Shown here in pieces: positions 1-11,856 of a stretch of DNA of 64,000 nt. How positions within the stretch are numbered: position 1 is the stretch's first letter; each line of letters opens with the position of its first letter. The DNA comes from Datisca glomerata (Eukaryota > Streptophyta > Magnoliopsida > Cucurbitales > Datiscaceae). Below the pieces are notes generated by a model. It made no database searches and was not told the origin of the DNA. It saw only the letters and a program-made list of their open reading frames with translations. The stretch spans positions 310,001 to 374,000 of the forward strand of contig QANY01005406.1 in NCBI GenBank assembly GCA_003255025.1, in the 5' to 3' direction. Made by a program: the position numbers and the translations under genes.

Positions 1-310
1 TTTCTTTACTGATATTTCTTTACTCAGCTTTTCTTTTCTACATTTCTTTATTCAGCTCAGCCTTTCTTTCACTTTTCTTTACTCGGCATTTCTTTTCTTA
101 GCTTTTCTTTTCCACTTTTCTTTACTCAACTCTTCATTTATACTTTTATTTACTCAACTTTTCTTTCCGCCTTTCTTTGCTCAGCTTATCCTTTCTTTTC
201 TCAACTTTTCTTTTCTTCATTTCTTTACTCAACTCTTATTTCCTCCATTTCTTTACTCAACTCAACCTTTTTTTTCACCTTTTTTACTCAGCTCAACTTT
301 TCTTCGAACG
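1..310. repeat. Pyrimidine-rich degenerate tandem repeat
   Basis: The phrase TTTCTTTACTCAGCT followed by TTTTCTTTTC recurs about ten times with small changes, giving a C/T-rich strand. ORFs here encode only Phe/Leu/Ser-rich low-complexity peptides and are not believed. The array enters from the left edge of the window, so its full length is unknown. Confidence 0.7.
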
Positions 311-2370
311 AATTTCTATTTTAAAATTATCGTTCCTTCCTTTTTTTTGTTTCTTTGGTCGAAGCTTCTGTGGTGGTGATGTTCCATTGGCTACAATATT
401 ATCCCTCACTGTTGGTGACGATGGCGGCCATCACCTCAATTTTTCAGATTCGATCCCCGACGAATAACATTATTTTATTAAACTCGTTCTCAACTGTTTT
501 TCCATTTCCAATTATGTATTGCCTTTTCCATTTCTGCTTCCAACTCGTTTTGCTTTTGGTTCTGTTGTTGAGGGGCCGTTTAGTTTGGTTTTGAGCGTTT
601 TGATAAGAGATTTCTTAAGTTTTTTCTTACTCTATAAGCATAAAAAAACCACGGCGTCTCTACTAATTCATCTTCTCTCTCTAAATATTTATCTTTATTA
701 TTCGTTCGTAAATGATTCCCTATACCAAAAAAATAATTTACAATTACACCAATGCATTTTGTCACTATCTAAATGCTGACAGTAGTGCTCGTCATTTTCC
801 CCATAATTCACTCTTCGTAATCATATTATCGTTGTATTACTCTGACTATACTACTCACTGGAATCTTCAACTTCAACCCTTATTACCCCTTTATAGTTGA
901 TATTCAACCACCTGATATAAGAAAATATATATTTTGTTTCAATCTCAAATTAAAAATAATGTATTTCGTTAATAGAAAAGGACCGAATTCAAAATTAGTT
1001 ACAGAACCTATCCTCCTCAGTGCTCAACCAACATAAGAGCGAGCGGTCGCCGTATTTGAATGGGTACTCTCCGTACACGTCGTCAATCACAAAAGTGTCC
1101 AGCTGGCAATAATAACTGGGCCTCAAGCTTTTACAGCCACTTATTTCAGCTAATCATGAATTAAACAAGCATCTTGCGTGACTCATTCTATGTTAACTTT
1201 CCATAACAAGAGAGATAATGAAGATAATTTTTGTTTGTACTTATTTTCACTCTCTCTCTCTCCTAGCATATTATTGAAATAATACTGTAAATTTTTCCTA
1301 TCATGTGCAAAATAAACTCGATTTTTTCAAAACCATGTAAGCATGACTTATATAATATAAGTTCGAGTAATAATTTAAAGTCACAAATCATCTTGATAAA
1401 TATGTATTGAATTTTGAATTTTTATATCTTTAATGATATCATGCGATCATCTTTATACAAAATATAAGTTTTCAATTCAGAACATATATATTTGTTATAA
1501 AAAAATAAAGATTAAGATATCATGTGAGCATCATCTTTATACGAAAATAGAGAATTTTTAAGTTCAAATTGCAATTATACATCTGTCATAAAAAAATAAA
1601 CATTAAGAGTTGTGTTCTCGACAATGGCTTAAAAAGTATGAACACAGATACGTGATATGGATAAGACACGATACTGATATATTGAGATGCCATTTTTCAA
1701 TAAAATAGCATGCATTTACAGGAAAATGTTAAGTATAATAACTATATATTTTTATAATATTTATGTATGCGAAAAAGTATTTGCATCAAAAAAGCTAATT
1801 TTAATTCTTGATCAAGTAACAATCCTAAGAAGAAGATGCATTAAAAAAAAGTTAACTTAAGAGTACCGGGCTTTTCTTAAGCCTTTGCAATATGTTTTTC
1901 TCCCTATTTTAATCTAATTTAAATCCGAAGTAATTTTTTATTGTTTTTAGTTCATTTCTTTTTCTATTTACATTTCAATGCTTATTTTATTCATGTATAT
2001 CCGTTTATCTTTTGATTGTTCAAGAAATGTCGAAAGATGTGTGAACATATCTCTATGTGTCGGAATGTATCAGATACGTGTCTAAAAAACAATTCCAGAC
2101 ATGTTTTGGACATATCATACGCATATCAAAGCGTGTTAGAAAATACATCAAAATTTTATACAGATGTGGGTGTTGCATATATAATGACGGTTAATACAGT
2201 TGTCAAATCAAGATCATCTAATCATCTAACCATTATTTAGTGAATCTTACATAGTCTCATGTGAGACACACATAAATAAACAGTCCTATACATCAGGTCT
2301 CTCGCATTTCTCAAAATTCAGCTAGATAAGTACACAAATAAGCAAACCGGATCATCAACTAGCAAACTTA
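311..2370. other. AT-rich intergenic stretch
   Basis: No recognisable gene is present, apart from a possible coding remnant on the minus strand at 995-1159 (listed separately). Short ORFs of 60-80 codons have no recognisable domains. Positions 1620-2230 contain phrases such as CAGATACGTG and GATACTGATATATTG that look like an old dispersed repeat, but no ends could be defined. Confidence 0.5.
995..1159 (-). pseudogene. Possible C-terminal coding remnant, unidentified
   Basis: Read on the minus strand, this stays open for about 54 codons and ends in TAA at 997-995. The stretch LDTFVIDDVYGEYPFKYGD followed by RSLLCWLSTEEDRF has a composition unlike random AT-rich DNA, and the local GC content is higher than on either side. 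A TTGCCAG just upstream of the Leu codon could be a splice acceptor. There is no start codon and no neighbouring exon that I can place. I do not recognise the family; it could be the last exon of a decayed gene or chance. Confidence 0.25.
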
Positions 2371-2734
2371 GAGGTGTCTAGAAATTAGCCGAACGGAGTG
2401 AACCGAATCGATTCATTTCAGTCATTCTTTTATGTGAAATAGTAATCGGTTCCAACTGATATAATCATGAAAATGTAGATTTTAATATTATATATATATA
2501 TATATGATCAAAACCTTAAATAGTATTCTGATATATATAATAGATATTAAAATCCTAAATAATCAAATTGATCACTACAACCAACCAAACTAAAATCACT
2601 ACTTTGGTTTGGTCCGTTTTGATTCTTATACACTCATTAGTTCAGTTTGGTTCGATTACTTAGATATCAATAAATTCGGTTTGATTACAAAGTAATTTCT
2701 TAACCGGATGAACTGAAACGTGCAGACACCTTAA
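2371..2734. mobile_element. MITE-like element with AGGTGTCT ends
   Basis: The left end AGGTGTCTAG and right end GCAGACACCTT are inverted copies. The inside is rich in GGTTCGGTT-like and AACCGAA-like words facing each other (for example TTTGGTTTGGTCC and ATCAAATT-flanked segments). No target-site duplication could be confirmed. Similar GGTTYGGTT-rich segments lie at 12900-13080, 49330-49720 and 50040-50200, which suggests one non-autonomous family. The superfamily is not settled. Confidence 0.4.
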
Positions 2735-3514
2735 GCAAAATGTCCCAAAACATCAACAATTGCAAAAAAAAAGTATCACAAAATTTACATGCAACCATTA
2801 GATAGTAAATGAAAAAAAAAACATATCACATTAAATTGTGATGATTTCGTTATATAAGAAGAAAACATAGTTGACTATCAGAGTAAGTAGAATTATTTTA
2901 GACTGACTAAATAATTGATCAAATTTTAAGTGATAAATGACGTGTCACTTCATTTAGAGGTTAGTGGTATTAAATATTTTAATGAATGTGAAAACACCAA
3001 CTAATAATTTACTGTCACATCATTTAATCACTTAAAACTTATAAAATTACTTAATTGGTGTAAAATTATTCGAATTAGTATAAAGATGCAAAAAAATTGA
3101 AAATTTTAATTAAGTATAGACAAACTGATCATTTGTTGTAAATAGCAAGACATCCTAAAACATCAACAATTATGATAAATTTTCAAATACCCCATTACTG
3201 AATTTAATCAAATTATAAATTTTGACTAAAAAATAGAAAATTCTGTAGGACAGGGGGGAAGTGAGAGAAGAAGAAACTGAGACTGCAAGTGGAATAAGGA
3301 ATAAATAAAACGGGAATTTTGCATGCAACAGATTACCGAAAGCAGGTGTAACCGTAACGGAAGCATAGTCACTGCTATAACTAACACCCCCGCCCCCCGC
3401 GGCCCCGCCAGTTCTCTCTCTATAAAATTACATTTTTATTTTTAAAAAAATCATTCAAGTAGGTTATTTTCTTATTCAATTTATAAATGTCTCGATTTTT
3501 ATAAGTTGTATAAA
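2735..3514. other. Intergenic DNA left of the gypsy element
   Basis: AT-rich sequence without a supported gene. A G/C-rich patch at 3386-3410 (CCCCCGCCCCCCGCGGCCCC) is the only compositional feature and is followed directly by a short CT run. Confidence 0.5.
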
Positions 3515-3519
3515 TTATG
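3515..3519. repeat. Left target-site duplication (TTATG)
   Basis: The five bases TTATG precede the 5' LTR and are repeated exactly at 12887-12891 after the 3' LTR. This is the 5-bp duplication expected from an LTR-retrotransposon integrase and fixes both element ends. Confidence 0.85.
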
Positions 3520-3905
3520 TATACAGGTACAAAATTATCTGAGAATCTACGTGAGTAAACGCAACGAATCAGAAGCGGGAAGAGTAGATTGTCACCGTCA
3601 CCAAGCGGAAAAATCATTCGAACCGTGGATTCTATCATGCCCCACTTGACGATTCAAATTCAAGTAATTGTTAGATTAGATAAACTTAGTCTAAAATGAT
3701 AAGCCTAATTTAGGAGATATATTTTATTGATTCCTCTAGTTTAGAGGGATTTAGCTAAATCTTGTAATTAATCAGGAGCCTATAAATAAAAGTAAATTAT
3801 AAATCAATTAATTCAATGCAAATGGAAGTAATTCTATATTTGACAATTATCTCTTTCTCTCTTAATATTTTTATTCTTCTGGGTGTGTGAAAATTTTCTT
3901 TTATA
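3520..3905 (+). repeat. 5' LTR of the gypsy element
   Basis: It begins TATACAGGTAC and ends TTTTATA. It aligns over its whole length with 12493-12886. Shared blocks include GATTAGATAAACTTAGTC, TTTAGAGGGATTTAGC and AATCAATTAATTCAATGCAA. The segment CCTATAAATA at about 3778-3787 could be its TATA box. The LTRs differ by many substitutions, which implies an old insertion. Confidence 0.9.
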
Positions 3906-3908
3906 TTT

Positions 3909-3925
3909 TGGTGCTCTTATTGAGA
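3909..3925 (+). other. Primer-binding region of the gypsy element
   Basis: TGGTGCTCTTATTGAGAG follows the 5' LTR by a few bases. TGG immediately after the LTR is the usual complement of a tRNA CCA end. The TGGTGCTYTYATTGAGAG style recurs in plant Tat-type elements. I did not assign the tRNA. Confidence 0.6.
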
Positions 3926-3959
3926 GTCTGAGAGTTTTTACTCAATAAGATAATTGAAG

Positions 3960-5337
3960 ATGCTTCGTACTAGATCACACACTACCATAAAAATTGGAAA
4001 CGATCCCAACCCCGCTGCCAACCCCCCGGATCAACCCGCACAGCCGACGGGAGTGCATGAAATGATTCTGTCCATTCTGAGTGGGATGTAAGGAATGGAG
4101 AATCGCAACAGTGAGACACTGCGGAACACGTGGTAAACTATGCAGGAGCATATTGCCACACTGCAGCGAGAAATCGTGGAAGTCAGCCACAATACCGTAG
4201 CAAGGAGCGCGAAACGGAAAATCAAAACCAAGAGCAAAGGGAACCGACACGGCAGCAACCAGAACCAGTAACCAGTCACAACGTCTGTCATTGAAACTCT
4301 GAAGCCACTTCACGTGATAAGGGGAAAATGGATCACCAATGAGAACCGGCCCGTTCAGCCAGTCACGGAGTAGGCAGTAGAAATGATGTTGGAACGGAAG
4401 ATGTTCAAAATGAGGAAACTAGGAGCAAGCGGAGTAGCAAATTTGGAAAATTTAACTCGCTCGCCTTATGCCCATAAATCATAACAGCTCCGATACCAAA
4501 GAAATTTGTGGCCCTCAAGTTTAAATGTTATGAAGGGAAGCCAGATCATGTTGACCACCTACGCCGTTTCAAGTAAGTGATGGCACTTCATCAGTATGAT
4601 GACGAATTGATGTGTCGAATGTTCCCATCCAATCTAGACAGAAATGTGCTAAAGTGGTACCATTCTTTACCCTCTCGTTCAATTGATAATTTTACTAGAA
4701 TATCTTCTGTTTTTCTGAAGTAGTACTTCACCTACCGAATGATGATGGAAGATTCAAAATACCTCATGACAATTATGATTGAGAAAGGAATTGTGGGAGT
4801 ATACGCATCATTTCAAAGATGAATGGCCAAGGTGGAAAACCGTGATGACCGTGTGCCTAGACTGGCATTTAGACGCGACCTAGATATAACTCCCAATTAT
4901 TTGAAGATCTGTCCAAAAATAATCCCCTTACCATGGCAGAAACCTTCCTCCGAGCTCAGACATACATAGCTCTTGAGGAAGAAAAGAAAAACATTCAAAA
5001 GTTGATTGAGCAACAAAACCTGGGTAGCACGAGAACGAGAAAGTGTGGATCAGAACGTTCCGAGAAGAAGGAATATAAGAAGCAAGGTGACTTCGGGAAA
5101 TGGCTAAGGCTAGCTGGAGGAATCCATCCCAGGGATAAGATGTATACCCCATTGACTATCCCAGTAAATCAAATCCTTGAAGTTATCAATGATGAACCTT
5201 GGTTGAAACGACCTCATCCCCTTACAAAGGAGCTAGATCCAAGAGATAAAGATAAATACTGTCACTTCCATCGGAGTGCCGATCATGGAACTCGAGATTG
5301 CTACCAACTAAAGGATTACGTTGAGAAGCTTGCCTAA
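3960..5337 (+). pseudogene. gag remnant of the gypsy element
   Basis: An ATG at 3960 opens a broken gag. It is readable only by changing frame several times. From about 4480 the retrotransposon gag core appears, with phrases such as FVALKFKCYEGKPDHVDHL and LKWYHSLPSRSIDNF. The last part (4933-5337) is open for 134 codons. It ends in a degenerate zinc knuckle, CHFHRSADHGTRDC, close to the C-x2-H-x-D-H-G-x-x-T-x-x-C form seen in gag of Tat-lineage elements. This protein would have packaged the element RNA. In-frame stops (for example near 4572 and 4720) make it non-functional. Confidence 0.8.
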
Positions 5338-5589
5338 GAAGGACATTTGAGGGAGTACGTTGTAAGAGGGGACCAACTAAAGAGGGATGAGAAACAGTAG
5401 CACCCTAGGGATAAAGAACCATTGAGAATAATGGGCACTGTTATCGCCCTGACGAAATCAAAAGGAATGACCAGGAAGGAAAGAAAAATCTAGCACAAAA
5501 TCCCACCCTCGAAGTAAAATATGATCGAAAGAAAGCAATTGGTAGCGTGATGATTATTTTTTAGGAAGATAACGAACATGGCAAGCACA

Positions 5590-5880
5590 ATGACGCTCTT
5601 GTGATAACCATCCAGATTGGGAATTGTTTACTATGGAGAGTGTCGATTGATCATGAAAGTGCTATGAATATACTCCACCGCTCAACGTTTGAGAAGATGA
5701 CGATGGATGCCCTGAAGCTACATCGCTCAAGACAACCACTCATAGGGTTCAATGAAGCCATAACGTATTCTGAAAGAATTTTGTCACTCTCGGTACGGGC
5801 TGACCCATTCGACCACATCAATGTTTTTGTGGTCATTAAGGCATGACCACCCTATAATGCGATCCTTGGAAGAGCTTGGA
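5590..5880 (+). pseudogene. Aspartic protease remnant
   Basis: After gag, the phrase VSIDHESAMNILHRSTFEKM matches the region around the active site of plant gypsy proteases, where a D-G-G-S style motif is expected. Here the Asp remains but the next two residues are His and Glu. The C-terminal PPYNAILGRAW, typical of the family, follows a TGA stop at about 5845. The enzyme would have cut the Gag-Pol polyprotein. The altered active site and the stop indicate a dead copy. Confidence 0.75.
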
Positions 5881-6279
5881 TTCACAAGATGAGACCTGTT
5901 CCGTTGACCTAATACTAGACATTGAAGTATCCGTCGCTAGAGGGAGTACATAACATATTTTGGGACTAAGGGTCTGCTAGATGATGCACGGTGTCGGCAC
6001 TTGATTTCATAAAGAAGAAGAATCTCCCTATTCTTGAGAGCGAGGAAGAAAAATATGAACAATAACAATTAGATAAGGATGAACTGAGCGAGAGGAACTC
6101 GAGATATGAAGCCGGAAGCGAGACCGAATCTGTAGACCTGGGAGAAGGAAAAACAACCAAAGTGGGAACAGGACTATCTGAAACATAAAAATGAGAACTC
6201 ATCGAGTTCGTTAGAGAGAACGTGGATATTTTCGCCACTACTGCCACAGAAATGCTAGGTATTGACGAATCGATAATTT

Positions 6280-7150
6280 TTCATGAAATGAATGTTGATC
6301 CTTTTGTTAAACATGTTAAACAGAAAAAACGGTCATTCACTCCAGAGAGAAAAGTGGCAATAAAATAAGAAGTGGCAAAGTTGCTCAAAGCAAAGTTCAT
6401 CAGAGAAGTTAGTTACTCAGAGTGACTGGCAAACGTTATGATGGCAAAGAAAAAGAACAGAAAATAGAGAATTTGCGTGAATTTTATAGATCTAAATGAA
6501 GCATGCCCAAAGGACAATTACCCATTGCCAAGAATCGATCAAATGGTAGATGCCACATCCAGGCACGGGCTCTTAAGTTTCATGGATGCTTATTTCAGAT
6601 ATAATCAGGTGAAAATGTTCCATACAGATCAGGATAAAACATCATTTATCACTGATTTTGGAATATATTGCTACACTGTAATGTCTTTCGATCTAAAAAA
6701 TGCAGGAGCAAAATACCAAAGATTGGTTAACAAAGTCTCTGAGAAGCAAATTGGGAAGACGATGGAAGTGTATGTAGATGATATGCTTGTCAAGGCAGAA
6801 AGAAGAGAAGATCATATTCGTAACTGGAACAAGCGTTCTCTACTTTGAGAAGAAGCAATGTGAAGTTGAATATAGAAAATTGCACTTTCAAAATCAATTT
6901 TTTCAGAAAAGTTCACTTTCTAGGGCATCTGGTGAACAGCAAGGGAATTGAAATCAATCCAGATCAGATAAAAGTAATCATGGACATAAAATCACCACAT
7001 ACAAAAAGGAAATTCAAAGCTTGACAGAAAGTTGATAGCTTTGAATAGATTTATGTCCAGATCAACAGACAAGTGCAGGCCATTATTCACCACACTAAAG
7101 GCGAATTTTAGACAACAATGAGATAAATAGTGTGAAGATGCTTTGTAAAA
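6280..7150 (+). pseudogene. Reverse transcriptase remnant
   Basis: The longest open part is 6477-6848. It carries the N-terminal FIDLNEACPKDNYPLPRID motif, the LLSFMDAYF motif, the TSFITDFGIYCYTVMSFDLKN block and the catalytic Y-V-D-D at 6771-6782. Upstream (6330-6440) and downstream (6850-7150) pieces such as VHFLGHLVNSKGIEINPDQI are in other frames. The full enzyme would copy element RNA into DNA. Frameshifts at both ends and a stop at 6366 inactivate it. Confidence 0.88.
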
Positions 7151-7159
7151 GATCAAAGA

Positions 7160-7970
7160 GTACTTGACTTTGCCACCAACATCGTCAAAGCCCTTTCCAG
7201 GAGAGGAACTCTCCCTTTACCTCACAGTCAGTGCAGCACTCGTCAAAATGGAAGAATGGTGTCAAAAACCAGTTTACTTTGTGAGTAAGAGCTTTGCAGT
7301 CGCGGAGGCTAGATACGGGAAAATGGAGAAACTGATACTAGCATTGATGGTTGCTGCAAGACAGCTCATACATTATTTTCAGGAGCACACCGTGAATGTG
7401 GTGACATAATTTCCAATAAAAGCTTACTGCACTCGCATGAGATATCTGGGAGACTTGCGAAGTGGGCAATAGAGCTTGGGGCGTATGACATCCTGTATGT
7501 TCCTCGTACCGCCATAAAAGCTCATGTCCTGGCAGACTTCATTGTAGAACTTACTTACGATGCCAGAAAACATGATATGACAATGGAAGAAAAAGAAGAA
7601 GGTGCTTGGACTCTCTTTATAGACGGGGAGTATAATTATCGTGTAGTTGGAGTAAGAATCGTAGTTCAGACTCCATATGGAGAAGCTTTTGAACAGGCTT
7701 TGTCATTTGGTTTCCAAGCGTTAAACAATAAAGCAGAATACGAAACATTATTGGTTGGAATACGGCTCATGATTGAGTTTAAGGTAACTAGAGTAAAAAT
7801 ATTTTACGATTCAATGTTAGTTGGTAACCAAATCACAGGAAAATACAATACGAAAGATAGAAAGATGGTAAAATACTTGTAGAGTGCCAAAGAAATGCTT
7901 CACTGTTCAAAGACCATGAGATTACACAAATACCCAGAGCAGAAAATTCAAGGGCAGATGCGTTAGCAAC
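7160..7970 (+). pseudogene. RNase H domains, degenerate
   Basis: 7164-7409 resembles the RNase H region fused to gypsy reverse transcriptase, with the phrases SLYLTVSAALVK and PVYFVSKSF, and AEARYGKMEKLILAL. 7577-7882 looks like a second, archaeal-like RNase H, with WTLFIDG, NNKAEYETLLVGI and a downstream YDSMLVGNQITG. Having both is characteristic of the Tat lineage. They are separated by stops and frame changes. Calling the second one an independent aRNH domain is inference from motif order. Confidence 0.7.
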
Positions 7971-8239
7971 TTGGGGTCGTCAGCCCAAATTTCATTCAGA
8001 AGAACGGTAACGGTGGAATATTTGAGCATGTCAAGCACAAAGATGTTTTGTGCAAGCAGAAGTCGTAGCGAAAAATGATGTGAATGATTGGATAAGGAAT
8101 ATAGTACAGTACCTACTCAATCAGAAGCTCCCACCGAGAGGATGGAAGCTTAAAAACTCCAACAACAGAGTGCTAGGTACCCATGATCCAATGGGAGCTG
8201 TATAGAAGATCATTCTCTGGTCTATACCTTAAATGCCTT

Positions 8240-9270
8240 TCCCCAACGGAATCCCAATACGTAATGACCGAAGTACACAAAGGAATCTGTGAGAATCATT
8301 CTAGTGGAACAACACTAACCAATAAGTTACTGAACCAAGGGTACTACTAGTAAAAAATTGAAAGAGGAAACAAAGTCCTCCTGTGAAGAAGTGCAACAAA
8401 TACCAACGATACTCTCTCGTCCCAAAGATGGCTCCCGAAGAATTATAGATGCTCCTGAACCCGTGGTCATTTATGCAATGAGGACTTTATGTTGTGGGTT
8501 CATTACTGATGGCTCCTACTCAGAAAAGATTCTTACCAGTGGCGACTGACTATTTCACAAAGTGGATAGAAGCAGAAGCATTAGTGAGAGTGTGAGAAGA
8601 AGAAGTAAGTCAATTCATATGGAAAAACATTGTACACATATACCAGATCCCTAAAGTACTCGTTTCGAACAATGGGCTTCAGTTTACTGGAAGCCAGGTG
8701 AAAAGTTTTTACGATGATCTTTGGATAAAAAATAGACTGTCAACTCCGTACTACCCCCTGGGCAACGAATAGGCAGAAAGGTCAAATAGTACACTACTGA
8801 ACAAAGGGAAGTAGGTTGAAGAGCTGCCATCAGTTCTATGGGCGTACCGCACAACACTACGAGAGTCGACTAGATAAACACAATTTTCCTTTACATTTGG
8901 CGCAGAAGCTGCCAAACCAGTTAAAATTGGATGCCCCACTTTGAGATCAGAGGTGAACAATGATACTAACGTTGAACGGATAATGGAAAGTCTGGACTTT
9001 CTTAAGGAAAAAAGAGAAGTCGCTTTGATACGTATGGCTAGTTATAATAAAAAAAGGAGGAAGTACTTCAAAGAAATAGTCAATGGACGGCAGTTCTGAG
9101 CGGGAGATCTTGTGCTGAAAAGAATGTTTCAATCAAATGAAGGAAAATTAGGGAAAAATTGGGAAGGACCCTTCATATCCAAAGCGGATGTAGGAAATGG
9201 GTCTTATTACTTAATAACAAATTAGGGAAATGACTTACCTAAACCTTGGAATTCTTTATATTTACGTAAA
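8240..9270 (+). pseudogene. Integrase remnant
   Basis: The order is an N-terminal zinc-binding remnant near 8270 (HKGICENHSSG), then the catalytic core with VATDYFTKWIEAEA (first Asp kept), VSNNGLQFTGSQ (second Asp replaced by Asn) and NE-stop-AERSNSTLL (Glu kept), then a C-terminal piece with LVLKRMFQSNEGKLGKNWEG and PFISKADVGNGSYYL. Several stops lie within. Integrase after RT/RNase H fixes the element as Ty3/gypsy rather than copia. Confidence 0.82.
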
Positions 9271-9299
9271 TATTATGTGCAATTATCTTTAAAATAGTG

Positions 9300-9700
9300 A
9301 AAACATTTATACCCATTATTTTTTCTCATTAAGGGTTTTTCACGTTAAAATATTATATTCTTTATTTCTTTCAAAAACAGAAACGAGCCTCTAAGCTCAT
9401 TAAGAGTTTATGTCCATGAAAACTTTAGCTTTTAAAAGGAAATGAAAACAGGCCCTTAAACTCACTAAGAGCTTATGTCCATGAAAGATTTTACTTTCTA
9501 AAGAAAATAGAAACGATCCCCTGAGCTCACTAAGAGCATAAGTTCATGAGGAATAGTGACTATCCTCTAAAGGAAACCATAAATGAAAGAAGTTTTGTAA
9601 GAAGAAGAAAAGGGATGGGGGTAGGAAGAGATTCAGAAATGAGAGAAAAATTTACTAAAGGAAAGATCAATTCAAACTACTAAAATATCTTTCTCATTGA
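9300..9700. other. Non-coding interval with a 60-bp triple repeat
   Basis: Between pol and the antisense gene, a unit of about 60 bp occurs about three times from 9380 to 9550, recognisable by CTCATTAAGAG, CTTATGTCCATGAAA and GAAAACAGGCCC-like phrases. No coding sequence is evident. Confidence 0.6.
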
Positions 9701-9774
9701 TTATAAGGGGAAAATTACAATGAAAACTAAAAAAGAGACAAGGAAAGCAAAAAGAAAATAAGTCTTAACTACTA

Positions 9775-11856
9775 TCACTTCAGGATCCCCCTCAGGGGCA
9801 CCCTTTTCAGTAGCAGGAACAAGAATGGCAACATCTTCTGTTGAAACACCCACAGAGTCCTCAACTTCTGGAACAAGGGGTTGTCTGGGAGGACGATTTG
9901 CAATTGTGTTCCTGTAGCCCGCACTGTAGACCATAATTTCCCATTGCTCGAAAAAGCCTGATACTTTACATCAGAAACAGCCTCCCTCTCAATGGCCGCG
10001 TCCCTTGATTTTTCAGCTTCAACCCTGGCTGACTCATCTTCAGCCGAAACTATCTTTGCGGACTCAAGGTCTTTCCCCAGCCTCCGCTCCTCTATAGAAG
10101 TGACCTCAGCATCGTGGGTCATCTTCTCTAAAGCCTTTTGAAGCTCATTTCACTGTCCATGTACTGCTCTTTCTCGGCTTCGAGATGAGCGTTTGAAGAG
10201 TTAACCAACGAAAGCTCTCTCTGGAGTTAGGACAAAGCTTGGTCGTGCTGAGTGTGGAAATCTTGAAGAACATTGTGATGCCTGAAAAAACAGAGAAAAA
10301 TACAAAGTAAGAATATTATCCTAATATATATATAACTGTTTGTCAATGTAATAAAACAAAATAGTTTAATTATCTCCACAAGAACTAAGTTGTTTCAATA
10401 TAAATTAAATTTGTTTATTGATTGTCATAATGATGCGCGCGCGCGCGCGCACACATACACACACACATATATATATATATATTACTTGCATCAAGTCGTG
10501 GCTCAATATGTTCACAAGATCACTGATTGGGAGCCTCCTCAAGATGTTATTGTCAAAATGAGACTGAATGCCACCGAGGATGACATGGGAAGCAACCAGA
10601 TCATTCAAAGAGCATACCGTCTTCGAAACGGGAACACTAGAGACACGTCTCAGCTTCCAGGGAGTGGGAGGAGGGACTGCAGCATCTCCAGATCCCAAAG
10701 TAGAGTATCTGCAGTGGCAACGGGCACATCAGAGGATGACGTGTGAACTGGAGGAGGAGGTAGCTTAGAGCTCGGGGGTGCTTTGATCCTCGTAACAGGC
10801 TCATTGGAAGCGGGATTAGTAGTGGCAGGAGTGGCAACAACAACCTCTGAACGGGAAGAGCTGGAGGTGTCAGTGCATGTCATTTTCTTTACGGGGCCCA
10901 CGAACTTGCTCCACAATCACTTACTCGCTATTATACCATCTGTAGCCTGATCAAATAACTCTTGGTGATCCGAACAGCTGGAGCTGGAGTGATTAGAATC
11001 TGAACGAAAAAAGGGAGTTGGAATTGGTGATGAGCGTGTTAATACCGGGATAGCAGTTGGTGTTGAAGATGATGACAGGTCTAAAGCAGATGTGGGAACT
11101 GAAGCGACAGAAGGGTTGAAGTCAAGAAGTACCTGCCAATCCCTCTCTTGCGCTCGAAGATGGAAAGCAACAACGAGCCTTACCTGGGGTTCCTTGGATA
11201 GATAGGGCTTTGGATTTTTCTTTGCTGCAGAAAAAGAAAATAAAGAAAAATACTCATTAGTTAGAAATAAAGGGAAGGAATAGGCAAAAGAATAAAAACA
11301 AAGGCAAGACCCGAAGCTCCAACGACATACTAAAAATTACTCATTTCTTGAGAATTGTCCAGCTGCCATCGCCGCCCTAGTTCCCACCAATTAAGAGCTT
11401 ATCTCTCTCCCAACCCTCATCTCCTTTTTGGGATCCCAGTTATTAAACTCTCTCTTTTTCAGACGGGCGAGTGGAAAGGTAATAAATGTCGACTCAGAAT
11501 TTGACTATGTAGCATTGGAGGAGTTCATCTAACCTTAAACCAAAATGGTACCTCCTATTCAAAGCATCTACGCCTAAGAGAATCCTATAAGAGCTAGGAG
11601 TAAATTAAGAAAGAACCAAACCTGCTGTGTGAAAAAACTGGGAAAACAAGGGAGAAAATGGAAGCTTGAGACGTAGGTCTATGATGATAGGGCTAAGAGT
11701 AATTTGATAAGGGGGATTTCATGGAATGCCTATGGATTCACTCTTTCCTAATGTGCATAAAGCGTCTGAGGGAAAAGATTCTCGGTAACAGGCCATAAAC
11801 ATGTTGAACTCCTCTGAGCTTCTCACTAAGGGTACGGGAATATTCCATTTCTTCAT
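9775..11856 (-). pseudogene. Antisense gene of the Tat-type element (aORF)
   Basis: A minus-strand gene lies between pol and the 3' LTR. A start ATG at 11856 opens with MKKWNIPVPLVRSSEEF. An N-terminal domain follows, with pieces such as KLPFSPLFSQFF and YRILLGVDALNRRYHFG, that resembles what is catalogued as putative gypsy-type transposon protein (Transposase_28). A Ser/Thr/Pro-rich linker (about 11200-10690) comes next, then SLNDLVASHVILGGIQSHF. A likely intron runs from 10488 to about 10283, with donor GTAATA and acceptor TTTTTTCAG. The C-terminal part, HHNVLQDFHTQHDQAL onward to DAAIEREAVSDVKYQ, is a Glu/Lys-rich coiled coil. Stops and frameshifts break it. The function of such aORFs is not known. 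Confidence 0.7.
10436..10485. repeat. Compound (CG)n(CA)n(TA)n microsatellite
   Basis: Runs of CG, then CA, then TA dinucleotides in direct succession. They fall inside the proposed intron of the antisense gene, just after its donor in minus orientation. Confidence 0.9.

Noticed and set aside
2016..2240. 74-codon reading with several Cys residues
   Set aside because: Surrounding phrases look like a dispersed repeat and no zinc-binding pattern is regular; not supported as a gene.
3975..4313. Minus-strand readings of 112 and 86 codons
   Set aside because: They overlap the gag region of the gypsy element, whose plus-strand motifs are recognisable; no motif supports the minus readings.
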